From an uncultured Gammaproteobacteria bacterium (GTDB lineage Bacteria > Pseudomonadota > Gammaproteobacteria > Pseudomonadales > Azotimanducaceae_A), in the NCBI GenBank assembly GCA_913049565.1, contig CAJWZG010000053.1, forward strand, positions 1 through 13,233: DNA of 13,233 nucleotides. Direction: 5' to 3'. The translations under genes and the position numbers were made by a program. Below the pieces are notes generated by a model. That model was not told the origin of the DNA, ran no database searches, and was given only the letters and a program-made list of their open reading frames with translations. Each line of letters begins with the position of its first letter. The first letter of the stretch is position 1. Below, one piece after another: positions 1 to 6,943 of this stretch.

Positions 1-1
1 A

Positions 2-136
2 AATCACCTCGCAATAGCAAACATTCGCCTCAGATTAGCAGCAGTCTATGGCGAAAAAGCTAAGTTGATCACAATCCAGAGATATAATGAGTTTGAAACG
101 ACCCTGAGGTGCCCGGCGGTACCAAAAATGATATAG
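2..136 (+). CDS. algZ: AlgZ/FimS-type sensor histidine kinase, C-terminal end (partial)
   Basis: Reading in frame from base 2 gives 44 residues followed by TAG at 134-136; the 5' part lies outside the window. The visible piece starts NHLAIANIRLRLAAVYGEKA. This is the end of the HATPase_c domain of LytS/AlgZ-type kinases, where an N..R.RL...YG..A segment follows the last glycine box and the domain closes with a short strand ending in L-x-x-P (here LRCP). The family is membrane-bound and phosphorylates LytTR response regulators such as AlgR, which is the next gene and on the same strand, supporting the assignment. The open frame runs cleanly to its stop with no sign of decay in the part visible. 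The tail after LRCP is a few residues longer than I would expect. Assignment rests on a short stretch plus gene order. Confidence 0.72.
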   Translation, partial: NHLAIANIRLRLAAVYGEKAKLITIQRYNEFETTLRCPAVPKMI

Positions 137-420
137 GGTGCGCGAAAAGGGCGATCAACGGCGCAAAGCGCTGATCTGACTACCAAAAAGTAGTTGTTAT
201 AGCATGACGTGTGGCTCCAGTTAGTAGATCGGTGGTCAAGAGGATTACAACAACACAGTCCTGCTGCAAAGCTTAACGGTTAAAAGGGTCAAGACGAGCC
301 AAAGAGCTACCCGCCTTGCTAATGCGATTTTTCGACTAGTGCAACGTAGGTTGAGTCTGCTAACCCCCAGCAGCTAGCAGTCGGGTGACAAGTAAATAGA
401 ATAAGGGAGCGATCAACACG
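137..420. other. 284-bp non-coding gap between algZ and algR
   Basis: No convincing open frame or tRNA is seen here. It holds several small dyads. One is a bulged stem at 153-176 (GATCA and TGATC arms around GCGC-AAA-GCGC). Another is a 5-bp stem with a 6-nt loop at 179-194 (ACTAC/GTAGT). A third is an interrupted CTGCTA/TAGCAG dyad at 357-380, about 40 bases before the algR ATG. None is followed by a T-run, so none is a good intrinsic terminator. A purine-rich AGGGAG at 405-409 is a plausible but distant ribosome site for algR. I could not identify a confident sigma-70 promoter. In the Pseudomonas arrangement the kinase and regulator genes lie next to each other, so a gap of this size is itself odd. 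Confidence 0.6.
151..417. repeat. 9-bp direct repeat bracketing the algZ-algR gap
   Basis: GCGATCAAC occurs at 151-159 and again at 409-417. Both copies are preceded by AAGGG (directly at the first copy, with two extra bases at the second) and followed by a nearby CG. The second copy lies immediately before the algR start codon; the first lies 15 bases after the algZ stop. The intervening 249 bp show no terminal inverted repeats. A 9-mer repeated by chance in 420 bp is not rare, so its meaning is uncertain. Confidence 0.4.
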
Positions 421-1149
421 ATGCGGATATTGATCGTAGACGACGAAACGTTGGCGAGAGATCGCTTGCGACGTATGATTGAGAGTGATGGTCAGCATGA
501 AGTGGTAGCTGATGTTGCTTCTGGTTTGGAAGCCCTCAAGGCTCGCGAGAAACTGCGTCCGGATGTATGTTTGATGGATATCCGTATGCCGAGCATGGAC
601 GGTATTGAAACCGCCCAACATTTTTTGGGGCAGTAAGAGCCGCCGGCAGTTATTTTCTGTACCGCCTATGAGGAGCATGCGATTCAAGCTTTTGAGCTTC
701 AGGCAGTCGGTTATTTGCTGAAGCCCGTGCGCAGAGTTGATCCGTTGAGAGCATTCACTAACAGCGTCAAGCTCAACCGTATGCAGATGGCAGCGGTTAT
801 GAACATCGATGCAAACCGCCGAACGCATCTGTGCGCCCGAACGTACAAAGGCGTAGAGCTCGTCAATGTCAGCGATATTCGTTTCCTCAAAGCCGATCAA
901 AAATATGTTTCTGTGGGACATGTCGAGGGAGAAGTGATCGTCGATGAAAAGTTACGCGAGCTTGAGGACGAATTCCCTGATTTGTTTTCGCGAGTCCACC
1001 GCAATGCCCTGGTGTCTACGAATCACACACTCGGTTTAGAGAAAGATGTTCAAGGACAAATCGGCGTACGCATGAGCGGAATCGAAGAACTAGTTGATGT
1101 CAGCCGGTGTCATTTGCCAGCAATTCGTAAGGTGATTCGTCGGCTATAA
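421..1149 (+). pseudogene. algR: AlgR/LytR-family response regulator interrupted by in-frame TAA at codon 72
   Basis: The frame starting at ATG 421 gives a CheY-like receiver domain (residues 1-115) joined to a C-terminal LytTR DNA-binding domain (about residues 140-242), the architecture of AlgR; total length would be 242 residues against about 248 for Pseudomonas AlgR. Receiver landmarks are all present: acidic pair D7-D8, phospho-acceptor D53 (in LMDIRMP), T81 (in FCTA) and K101 (in LLKP). Codon 72 is TAA (634-636), between LGQ and EPPAVIF. The same frame continues without shift through conserved receiver sequence and the whole LytTR domain to the natural TAA at 1147-1149. By my remembered alignment the stop sits where AlgR has Glu, so GAA or CAA to TAA, one base change, would explain it. 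Translation from ATG 421 yields only 71 residues, lacking T81, K101 and the DNA-binding domain. The absence of other damage points to a recent mutation or a base-call error. Confidence 0.85.
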
Positions 1150-1150
1150 T
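1145..1150 (+). promoter_or_regulatory. Perfect -10 hexamer overlapping algR stop, directly before hemC
   Basis: TATAAT at 1145-1150 overlaps the algR stop codon. With usual spacing the first transcribed base would be about 1157, which is the A of the hemC ATG, so any transcript would be leaderless. No good -35 lies at 16-18 bp spacing, and the extended -10 position reads GGC instead of TGN. hemC also lacks a recognisable Shine-Dalgarno sequence in the preceding 20 bases, which fits a leaderless start or translational coupling with algR. This is inferred from sequence only. Confidence 0.35.
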
Positions 1151-1156
1151 CTAGTA

Positions 1157-2071
1157 ATGAAAGAAATAACTATTGCGACCCGCGAAAGCGCTTTAGCGCT
1201 CTGGCAAGCGAACTTTGTTCGCGATCGACTGATCGAAGCTCACCCCGGTTTGACGGTAAATCTGTTGGGCATGACCACTAAGGGCGACCAATGGCTGCAA
1301 GCACCGTTGAAGGAGATAGGGGGTAAAGGCTTATTCATCAAAGAGCTGGAACTGGCCATGCTCGATGGGCGCGCCGACCTCGCCGTGCACTCTGTCAAAG
1401 ATCTGCCTGCTCATCTACCAGAAGGCTTTGATTTACCCTTGATTGGCTTTCGCGAGGATGTTCGCGATGTTTTGCTGAGCAAAGCAGGCGGCTTGGATAC
1501 GCTGCCCGCGAATGCGAGAGTAGGCTCGTCTAGCCCTCGCCGCCAAGCGCAGCTATTGGCCAAACGTCCAGATCTGAGGGTCGAGAGTATTCGTGGCAAC
1601 GTGCAAACTCGATTAAGTAAGTTAGATCAAGGTGAGTTCGATGCCATTGTGTTGGCGCAGGCGGGATTGTCTCGGCTTGGCTTGCATCGGTCGGATGCAC
1701 ATCCATTCGAGGTGGAGCATTTTTTGCCTGCACCTGGGCAAGGTGCATTGGGCATAGAAACGCTTTCGGCGAGCCCTGTCAGCGAATTGTTAGGCAAGCT
1801 GCTAGATCAGAGGGCATCGAACTGCGTGCTTGCCGAGCGCGGTATCAGCGCTGGCTTGGGGGCGGACTGCGCATTACCAGTAGCAGCGCACGCGACGATG
1901 AACATCGGCGGTGAAATTCATCTGCGAGCACTAGTGGCCGAACCCGATGGGTCAAACATCTTACACGCGGAGGGTCGCGGTGATGAACCGATGGGCTTGG
2001 CTCAGCGTGTAGTAAACCTACTGCTCGATCAAGGCGCCCAAGGCATTTTGGCGAATGCTCGGCATCAATGA
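1157..2071 (+). CDS. hemC: Porphobilinogen deaminase (hydroxymethylbilane synthase)
   Basis: This cytosolic enzyme condenses four porphobilinogen molecules into hydroxymethylbilane for heme and siroheme synthesis, using a covalently attached dipyrromethane cofactor. The 304-residue length is normal for the family. Landmarks are IATRESALALWQ at the N-terminus, HSVKDLP with catalytic Asp82, the arginine-rich substrate site GSSSPRRQAQ (R128, R129) and RGNVQTRL (R146, R152), PAPGQGALGIE near 191-201, and the cofactor-attachment Cys238 in GADCALPVAA. That last loop differs from the more usual GGCQVPI form, but the cysteine is kept. ATG 1157 gives the N-terminus expected from relatives. It lies 7 bases after the algR stop and has no visible Shine-Dalgarno. 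It is the first gene of hemC-hemD-hemX-hemY, with 67 bases separating it from hemD. Confidence 0.97.
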   Translation: MKEITIATRESALALWQANFVRDRLIEAHPGLTVNLLGMTTKGDQWLQAPLKEIGGKGLFIKELELAMLDGRADLAVHSVKDLPAHLPEGFDLPLIGFREDVRDVLLSKAGGLDTLPANARVGSSSPRRQAQLLAKRPDLRVESIRGNVQTRLSKLDQGEFDAIVLAQAGLSRLGLHRSDAHPFEVEHFLPAPGQGALGIETLSASPVSELLGKLLDQRASNCVLAERGISAGLGADCALPVAAHATMNIGGEIHLRALVAEPDGSNILHAEGRGDEPMGLAQRVVNLLLDQGAQGILANARHQ

Positions 2072-2138
2072 GTTGCTATCGACGAGTGGTTAAGTCTGCT
2101 GCTTTGCTCTGCGTCTTACACTCGAAAGGCGAAGTGGC

Positions 2139-2846
2139 ATGACACACTGGATAGCTTATAGCGAGCCGAGCGCGGCGCGACTTGCCCGCCTATTGAAATC
2201 CTTCGAAGAGTTAGTGGTATGCGAGAGCGTTACGAAGATTGAGAGCCTGACGCCCGATACTCAGTTTCCTTCTGAAATGCCCGATCTGATTATCGTTCTC
2301 TCCCAGCACGCGACCACCTCATACTTGAGGCAGTTTTATATCGTTTCTCATGCCCGCGCGACGGTCCTTGCTATCGGGCCTTCAACCGCCAAAGGCTTTG
2401 TCGAGTCTGGCGCCTTTACGGTCAAAGTACCCGACGAAACGAACTCTGAGGGTTTGCTTGCTATGCCAGAGATCAGTGCCCTAAAAGCACACCAAACGGT
2501 ATGGCTGCTGACTGGGGAAGGAGGTCGCGATCTGGTGTCGCAATCGTTGCGCGAGCGATGCCGATTGCTGAGGTTTAACCTCTACCGACGAGAAAAACGA
2601 CAGCCCGTGTTACCGCTAAATTCTAATCTGCAAGCCGTTTGGGTTGGCTCAATTCATGGGGTTCAGCAGGTCACTGCCTCGGCGAACCATCCAGAAATTG
2701 ACCGCTACGAAACCTCGCTTGTTGTGCCATCTGAGCGGGTGGCCGACTACGCGCGTGGTTTGGAGTGGCAAAGCGTCATAGTATGCGACCTATCAGACGC
2801 TAAGGCGGTACAGAAGATCTGTGCAAGGATAAAAAATGGCGGATAG
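2139..2846 (+). CDS. hemD: Uroporphyrinogen-III synthase
   Basis: HemD closes and inverts ring D of hydroxymethylbilane, the product of the preceding hemC, to make uroporphyrinogen III. The family is poorly conserved in sequence, so the call rests on scattered motifs and position: AIGPSTAKGF (78-87), SEGLLAMPE (103-111), LLTGEGGRDLV (123-133) with the glycine loop, and a following LYRREK segment at about 148-153 resembling the family's conserved Tyr-Arg. Length (235 residues) is slightly below the common 245-260. The start is fixed: an in-frame TAA at 2091-2093 precedes it and there is no other start codon before ATG 2139; AAAGG at 2125-2129 is a plausible ribosome site. Its last 11 bases overlap hemX, indicating translational coupling. 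Confidence 0.92.
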   Translation: MTHWIAYSEPSAARLARLLKSFEELVVCESVTKIESLTPDTQFPSEMPDLIIVLSQHATTSYLRQFYIVSHARATVLAIGPSTAKGFVESGAFTVKVPDETNSEGLLAMPEISALKAHQTVWLLTGEGGRDLVSQSLRERCRLLRFNLYRREKRQPVLPLNSNLQAVWVGSIHGVQQVTASANHPEIDRYETSLVVPSERVADYARGLEWQSVIVCDLSDAKAVQKICARIKNGG

Positions 2847-3909
2847 CCCTTCTCAACCTGATCCATCTGCGCAAACCCAAATTGCCCAGCCGCCTGGTCA
2901 ATGGACTGCAAGGTTGGCTCTGCTAGTCGCGTTACTTGCAGCTGTTTTGGGTGCCTACCTTTTCTATCTCTTGATCTATCTAGCGCCATTTGATGTTCAA
3001 GCCCAACAAACTCAGCAAAGTATTGATCGATCCCAGCAAGATCTGCTGCAGGAAATGGACATGGCGATGTCTGAGGCGCGCGGCTCTGTCTCGAGTTTAG
3101 CCAAAGAGTTGGAGCAGCAAAATCAGGAACTGCAGTCGGCACTGGAAAGCGCGGTCTATCAGAGCCTGGCAGAGGCAAAGGCCGAAAGGCCGACAACACC
3201 CCGTCAATGGCGATTGGCTGAAGCCGCATTTTTGCTACGCATGGCGAATTATTCAATGCAGTTTGAAAACGATGTGCGGACTGCTCTGCAAACTCTGCAG
3301 CGTGCGGATGAAGTGCTGCAGGCTCTGCAGGGCGGTGCGTCGGCAAGCGAGTACGATCTGCTGGCGGTACGGGCCGCGCTGGCGCAAGAATTACTCGCCC
3401 TAAAGCAAGTGGAGCAAGTAGATATTCAGGGTATTTATGTGCGTCTTCAGGCGCTGGCTGGAAACATCCCAACAGTTCGCGAGAGCTTAGAGCTGAGATC
3501 CATTCAAAACAATATCAGCGAACGAACCAACGGCTCTTTTGTGCAAACAATTCTCTTAGAGCTTGAGCGATTTGTCCGCATTACCGATCTCGACGAGCTA
3601 AGGGACGCCGCTTCCGTTCAATCGGCTGTGGTAGATGCTGGTCCGATGGATAAACTAGCAGCCACACGCAACGTACTTGCTGCTCTGGAGCGTGCTCAGA
3701 TAGCGGTGCTACGGCGCCAACAAGGGGTGTATAGCAGCAGCATGGAGGATGCTCAAACAGCGGCGGCACAACTGGGCCCCGCCAGTGATCGGCAGCTGCA
3801 AATCTACTTACAGCAGTTGGCGGAGCTTGCCGATCTGCCGCTGCAAGCAACGCTACCGAATATTTCTGGCTCACTCGCCGCACTGAACCTGTTAATGGAA
3901 ACACCTTAG
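2836..3909 (+). CDS. hemX: HemX family inner-membrane protein
   Basis: This 357-residue protein belongs to the HemX family found after hemD in gammaproteobacteria. The family is often annotated as uroporphyrinogen-III C-methyltransferase, but no SAM-methyltransferase motifs are visible here and the true role is not established. A proline/glutamine-rich cytoplasmic N-tail (1-24) is followed by one membrane helix at about 26-50 (LALLVALLAAVLGAYLFY). Next comes a glutamine-rich coiled-coil stretch at about 55-105, then a mostly helical periplasmic domain containing RQWRLAEAAFLLRMAN, a hallmark of the family. ATG 2836 lies inside the end of hemD, preceded by AAGGA at the right distance. The stop shares its last base with the hemY start, so hemD, hemX and hemY are very likely translated from one mRNA. 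Confidence 0.93.
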   Translation: MADSPSQPDPSAQTQIAQPPGQWTARLALLVALLAAVLGAYLFYLLIYLAPFDVQAQQTQQSIDRSQQDLLQEMDMAMSEARGSVSSLAKELEQQNQELQSALESAVYQSLAEAKAERPTTPRQWRLAEAAFLLRMANYSMQFENDVRTALQTLQRADEVLQALQGGASASEYDLLAVRAALAQELLALKQVEQVDIQGIYVRLQALAGNIPTVRESLELRSIQNNISERTNGSFVQTILLELERFVRITDLDELRDAASVQSAVVDAGPMDKLAATRNVLAALERAQIAVLRRQQGVYSSSMEDAQTAAAQLGPASDRQLQIYLQQLAELADLPLQATLPNISGSLAALNLLMETP

Positions 3910-5075
3910 TGCGGTGGCTTTGGATTTTTTCCGCAGCGGTACTTGGTGCCTTGGTCGGTGCTACGTTACTCAATGATCCAGGCTACGTTCTGGTCCGCCT
4001 GGGAAACTGGGTCTTCGAGAGCAGTATTGCTGCCGGTGTGCTGAGCGTGGTGCTGGGGCTGAGCTTGGTTGCTGCAATTCTATTTGGCCTCCGTCGAGCC
4101 ATGCAAAGTTTAGGTTTGATCAAGCGATGGCGAACCGCTCGGCGCCAAGACAAAAGTACAGTGAACAGACGTCACGCAATGCTCTCACTGGCGAGAGGTG
4201 ATTGGGTAGGAGCCGTACAAGGTCTACAGAGGGTTTCTGTGGAGTCTGATCATTACCTAGAGGCGCTGATGATTCGGTTGAAGCAGGCAGTCAACACGAA
4301 CGATCAGTCAGCGCTTTCGCAACTGCTTGTTGAGGCGCGTCAGCTATCTGTGCAGGAGTCTGCAGACTTTCAACTTACCCTTGTACGTTGGTTATTGGAA
4401 GCCGGTTCGGTGGAGCGTGCCAGAGATCAGCTGAAGACCCTTCCTCAATCCACAGAGAGAGCTGGCCTGTTTGCATGGTGCTGTATCGAGTTAAGGGATT
4501 GGAGTACATTGTTTACGCACTGGCCTGTGGTAGAAAAAGCTGGAGTTCTTAAAGCCGAGGGTTTTCGCGGACAGATGACGAAGTTTCGAGCGGGTCAAGC
4601 GATGGCTGAGGCTGAGAAAGGCAAGCAAGGCAGTGACGCTGCTTGGCAAGTTGGGCTGAAAAATCTGCCCAAGCAATGGCGGGGCGATGCGACGACTTTG
4701 GGCCTTTTTTTCGACTTTCTTCTTGATGCCGGATTCTCAGATTCGGCGAGGGAAATGCTACAAGACGTTCTTTCTAAAAATTGGCACCCCGCATTGGTGA
4801 GGCGTTATGGCACTTTGAGTAATCCACAGTCCCTGCCGAAAGCTATCGAAGTGGCTCAGACTTGGTTGCATAAACATCCAGAAGATTCTGAGTTACTGTT
4901 GGCGTTGGGACGGTTGAACCGCTCTGCTCATCGACGAGAAGCCTCTAAAAATCACCTGATGGCGGCTGCAAAAGCGATCCTTGGTCCCTCAGCGCGTATC
5001 GATGACGCGGCTGAATTGGAACAATTGGTTCTTATTGAATTGGGCGAGCTTAAGGTGCTGGGCGCTGGTACCTAG
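3909..5075 (+). CDS. hemY: HemY family inner-membrane TPR protein
   Basis: HemY (388 residues) is the gammaproteobacterial protein encoded after hemX; it is unrelated to the protoporphyrinogen oxidase also called HemY in Bacillus. Two N-terminal membrane helices are visible at about 3-21 and 39-61. They flank the conserved NDPGYVLVRLGNWVFESS segment (22-39), which is typical of the family. The rest is a soluble helical region with TPR-like repeats, for example around 92-125 and 300-350. A role in tetrapyrrole metabolism is inferred from linkage; the biochemical activity is unknown. Translation starts at GTG 3909, whose G is the last base of the hemX TAG, a strong coupling arrangement. The stop codon lies 3 bp from the convergent rho stop, leaving no intergenic room for a terminator. 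Confidence 0.93.
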   Translation: MRWLWIFSAAVLGALVGATLLNDPGYVLVRLGNWVFESSIAAGVLSVVLGLSLVAAILFGLRRAMQSLGLIKRWRTARRQDKSTVNRRHAMLSLARGDWVGAVQGLQRVSVESDHYLEALMIRLKQAVNTNDQSALSQLLVEARQLSVQESADFQLTLVRWLLEAGSVERARDQLKTLPQSTERAGLFAWCCIELRDWSTLFTHWPVVEKAGVLKAEGFRGQMTKFRAGQAMAEAEKGKQGSDAAWQVGLKNLPKQWRGDATTLGLFFDFLLDAGFSDSAREMLQDVLSKNWHPALVRRYGTLSNPQSLPKAIEVAQTWLHKHPEDSELLLALGRLNRSAHRREASKNHLMAAAKAILGPSARIDDAAELEQLVLIELGELKVLGAGT

Positions 5076-5078
5076 TTG

Positions 5079-6341
5079 TTAGCGCCGCATAGAACTGAAG
5101 AACTCGTCGTTTGTTTTCGTCTCTTTGAGCTTGTCTAGGATGAACTCAATCGCAGCAATGTCATCCATATCGTGCAGCAATTTGCGCAGAATCCAGACTC
5201 GTTGCAACTCCTCCTCCGCCATCAACAGTTCCTCTCGCCGAGTGGCAGAGCGACGGATATTGATCGCTGGATAAACTCGCTTTTCCGCGATTTTGCGTTC
5301 TAAGTGCAATTCTTGGTTGCCGGTTCCTTTGAACTCTTCGTAGATGACCTCGTCCATCTTGGATCCGGTATCAATCAATGCCGTGGCCACAATGGTTAAG
5401 CTGCCGCCCTCCTCAATGTTTCTGGCGGCGCCGAAGAATCGCTTAGGTCTCTCAAGAGCGTGAGCGTCCACCCCTCCCGTTAATACTTTGCCCGATGAGG
5501 GGACAATGGTGTTGTAGGCACGAGCAAGGCGGGTAATCGAATCCAGCAGGATGACGACATCTTTCTTGTGTTCCACAAGACGCTTGGCTTTCTCGATAAC
5601 CATTTCGGCTACCTGCACGTGGCGGGATGGAGGCTCGTCAAAAGTTGAGGCGACCACTTCGCCGCGCACCGAACGCTGCATCTCTGTAACTTCCTCTGGT
5701 CGTTCATCAATCAAGAGAACGATAAGAACTACTTCCGGGTTATTCGATGTAATTGACTGGGCAATATTTTGTAGAACCAAAGTTTTACCGGCTTTTGGCG
5801 GAGATACCACCAAACCTCTTTGGCCCTTACCAATAGGAGCCACTAAATCGACGATGCGTGCTGAAAGGTCCTCGGTGCTGCCGTTACCTCGCTCTAATTG
5901 CAGTCTTGCATCCGGGAAAAGCGGTGTAAGGTTCTCAAACAACACCTTATGGGTTTTGTTACTGACTTCGCTGAAGTTAATTTCGTCAACTTTGAGCAGT
6001 GCAAAGTAGCGTTCACCATCTTTTGGCGGTCTAATTTTGCCCGCAATACTGTCCCCGGTTCTTAGATTGAAACGCCTTACTTGACTCGGCGACACATAAA
6101 TATCGTCGGGCCCTGCTAGATAGGAACTGTCTGGGGAGCGCAGAAAGCCAAAGCCATCCTGCAAAATTTCTAACGTCCCCTCGCCGTATATGTCCTCGCC
6201 ATTCTTTGACAATTTTCGAACGATCGCTGCGATTACTTCTTGTTTGCGAGAACGGCCAACGTTTTCAAGGCCCATTTCCCGAGCCGTATCAATAAGCTCG
6301 GTGACGGGTTTACGTTTTAAGTCTGATAGGTGCATTGCCAT
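5079..6341 (-). CDS. rho: Transcription termination factor Rho
   Basis: Rho is a hexameric RNA-dependent ATPase that binds unstructured C-rich RNA and releases RNA polymerase. The protein is 420 residues, essentially the E. coli length, with no insertion domain. An N-terminal helical Rho_N domain (about 1-48) is followed by the cold-shock-like RNA-binding domain with DGFGFLR (62-68) and [19 protein letters not shown] (79-97). The RecA-type motor has Walker A PPKAGKT (181-187), [13 protein letters not shown] (209-221), Walker B VVILLDS (262-268), the Q-loop [10 protein letters not shown] (287-296) and the R-loop KGTGN (338-342). All catalytic and RNA-contact motifs look intact. A second in-frame ATG at 6335 gives MHLSDLK, closer to the E. 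coli N-terminus, so the true start may be two codons later; neither has a strong Shine-Dalgarno. It has its own promoter downstream of the trxA terminator. Confidence 0.98.
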   Translation of the reverse strand: MAMHLSDLKRKPVTELIDTAREMGLENVGRSRKQEVIAAIVRKLSKNGEDIYGEGTLEILQDGFGFLRSPDSSYLAGPDDIYVSPSQVRRFNLRTGDSIAGKIRPPKDGERYFALLKVDEINFSEVSNKTHKVLFENLTPLFPDARLQLERGNGSTEDLSARIVDLVAPIGKGQRGLVVSPPKAGKTLVLQNIAQSITSNNPEVVLIVLLIDERPEEVTEMQRSVRGEVVASTFDEPPSRHVQVAEMVIEKAKRLVEHKKDVVILLDSITRLARAYNTIVPSSGKVLTGGVDAHALERPKRFFGAARNIEEGGSLTIVATALIDTGSKMDEVIYEEFKGTGNQELHLERKIAEKRVYPAINIRRSATRREELLMAEEELQRVWILRKLLHDMDDIAAIEFILDKLKETKTNDEFFSSMRR

Positions 6342-6430
6342 AGAGAATGAGAACCGTTTGATTAGGTTGGATATCGCCGATTAATTACGTGGCGAAGAAA
6401 TTAGAAAAAGATAAGAAGCGCGCTCTGTTC

Positions 6431-6452
6431 AGTCAGGGTGTGGTACCTGACT
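6431..6452 (-). promoter_or_regulatory. Hairpin in the rho leader
   Basis: AGTCAGG and CCTGACT form a perfect 7-bp stem with an 8-nt loop, located in the roughly 130-nt untranslated leader between the rho promoter and start codon. It is not followed by a T-run, so it is not an intrinsic terminator. In E. coli, rho is autoregulated by premature termination in its leader; whether this stem takes part in something similar is only inference. Confidence 0.45.
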
Positions 6453-6478
6453 CCTCTTAATAACAAAGGCAAAGGTAG

Positions 6479-6506
6479 AGTGTAGTGTTTTACGGCCTCG
6501 GGTCAA
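6479..6506 (-). promoter_or_regulatory. Sigma-70-type promoter for rho
   Basis: On the minus strand TTGACC (6506-6501) and TACACT (6484-6479) are separated by 16 bp, matching the -35 and -10 consensus at 5/6 and 4/6 positions. Transcription would begin near 6472, giving a leader of about 130 nt before the rho ATG. It lies just downstream of the trxA terminator, as expected if rho is transcribed independently. Confidence 0.6.
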
Positions 6507-6546
6507 GGCGAAATATTCAAAAGAACCCCCCATCACATCGCTTGGC

Positions 6547-6577
6547 AAAAGAGGGCATAAATCGTCAATTTATGCCC
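6547..6577 (-). terminator. Intrinsic terminator of trxA
   Basis: On the minus strand GGGCATAAAT (6577-6568) and ATTTATGCCC (6562-6553) form a perfect 10-bp stem around a 5-nt loop, followed at once by TCTTTT (6552-6547). It starts 9 bases after the trxA stop codon. On the plus strand the stem is not followed by T-rich sequence, so it is oriented for trxA. Confidence 0.85.
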
Positions 6578-6586
6578 AAACACGGA

Positions 6587-6913
6587 CTAAATATTGCTGT
6601 CTAGGAATGCCTGCAGCTGTGATTTGCTTAATGCGCCCACCTTGGTCGCTTCGACTTCGCCGTTTTTGAACAGCATCAATGTTGGAATGCCTCGGATGCC
6701 ATATTTGGGTGGCGTTGCTTGGTTAGCATCGATATCTAACTTGCAAATCTTTAGCCGATCAGAATACTCGCCAGCGATCTCGTCCAGAATCGGCGCAATC
6801 ATCTTGCAGGGTCCGCACCACTCCGCCCAATAATCCACAAGTACGGGTCTATCCGCCCCCAAAACGTCTGATTCAAAACCGTCATCGCTGGTATGTACGA
6901 TGTTGTCACTCAT
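6587..6913 (-). CDS. trxA: Thioredoxin 1
   Basis: This small cytosolic dithiol protein reduces disulfides in substrates such as ribonucleotide reductase and is recycled by thioredoxin reductase. The 108-residue length is standard. It has the active site WCGPC (32-36), buried Asp27 and partner Lys58 that tune the thiol, and cis-Pro77 in GIPT. An extra cysteine, Cys57, sits in the KICKLDID strand, where many relatives have a hydrophobic residue. ATG 6913 is preceded by GGAG at a good distance (minus strand GGAGAAAGTTC before ATG). An intrinsic terminator follows and rho lies next downstream, the same trxA-rho order as in E. coli and Pseudomonas. Confidence 0.98.
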   Translation of the reverse strand: MSDNIVHTSDDGFESDVLGADRPVLVDYWAEWCGPCKMIAPILDEIAGEYSDRLKICKLDIDANQATPPKYGIRGIPTLMLFKNGEVEATKVGALSKSQLQAFLDSNI

Positions 6914-6943
6914 GAACTTTCTCCAGAAGGCTTTAGATATAAA

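Noticed and set aside
137..420. tRNA or small RNA gene in the algZ-algR gap
   Set aside because: No T-loop or anticodon-arm consensus and no CCA end; hairpins lack a terminator T-run.
634..636. Programmed recoding of the algR TAA (selenocysteine, pyrrolysine or alternative genetic code)
   Set aside because: TAA is not the codon used for selenocysteine or pyrrolysine, and TAA terminates other genes here (natural algR end, rho, hemB-region ABC-F, dsbB), so genome-wide reassignment is excluded.
319..921. 200-codon open frame on the minus strand across the algR region
   Set aside because: It lies opposite the AlgR reading frame, which has clear receiver and LytTR motifs. The antisense product shows no recognisable domain, and its length follows from codon bias of the real gene.
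2747..3472. 241-codon minus-strand open frame opposite hemD/hemX
   Set aside because: Proline/alanine-rich shadow of the HemX frame with no domain features; HemD and HemX on the plus strand are supported by overlap coupling and family motifs.
2836..3909. HemX as a SAM-dependent uroporphyrinogen-III methyltransferase
   Set aside because: The protein has one membrane helix and a coiled coil but no visible methyltransferase motifs; that name is a historical annotation for the family.
3581..3973. Minus-strand open frame at the hemX-hemY junction
   Set aside because: It runs antisense to both coupled genes, with no ribosome site or domain support.
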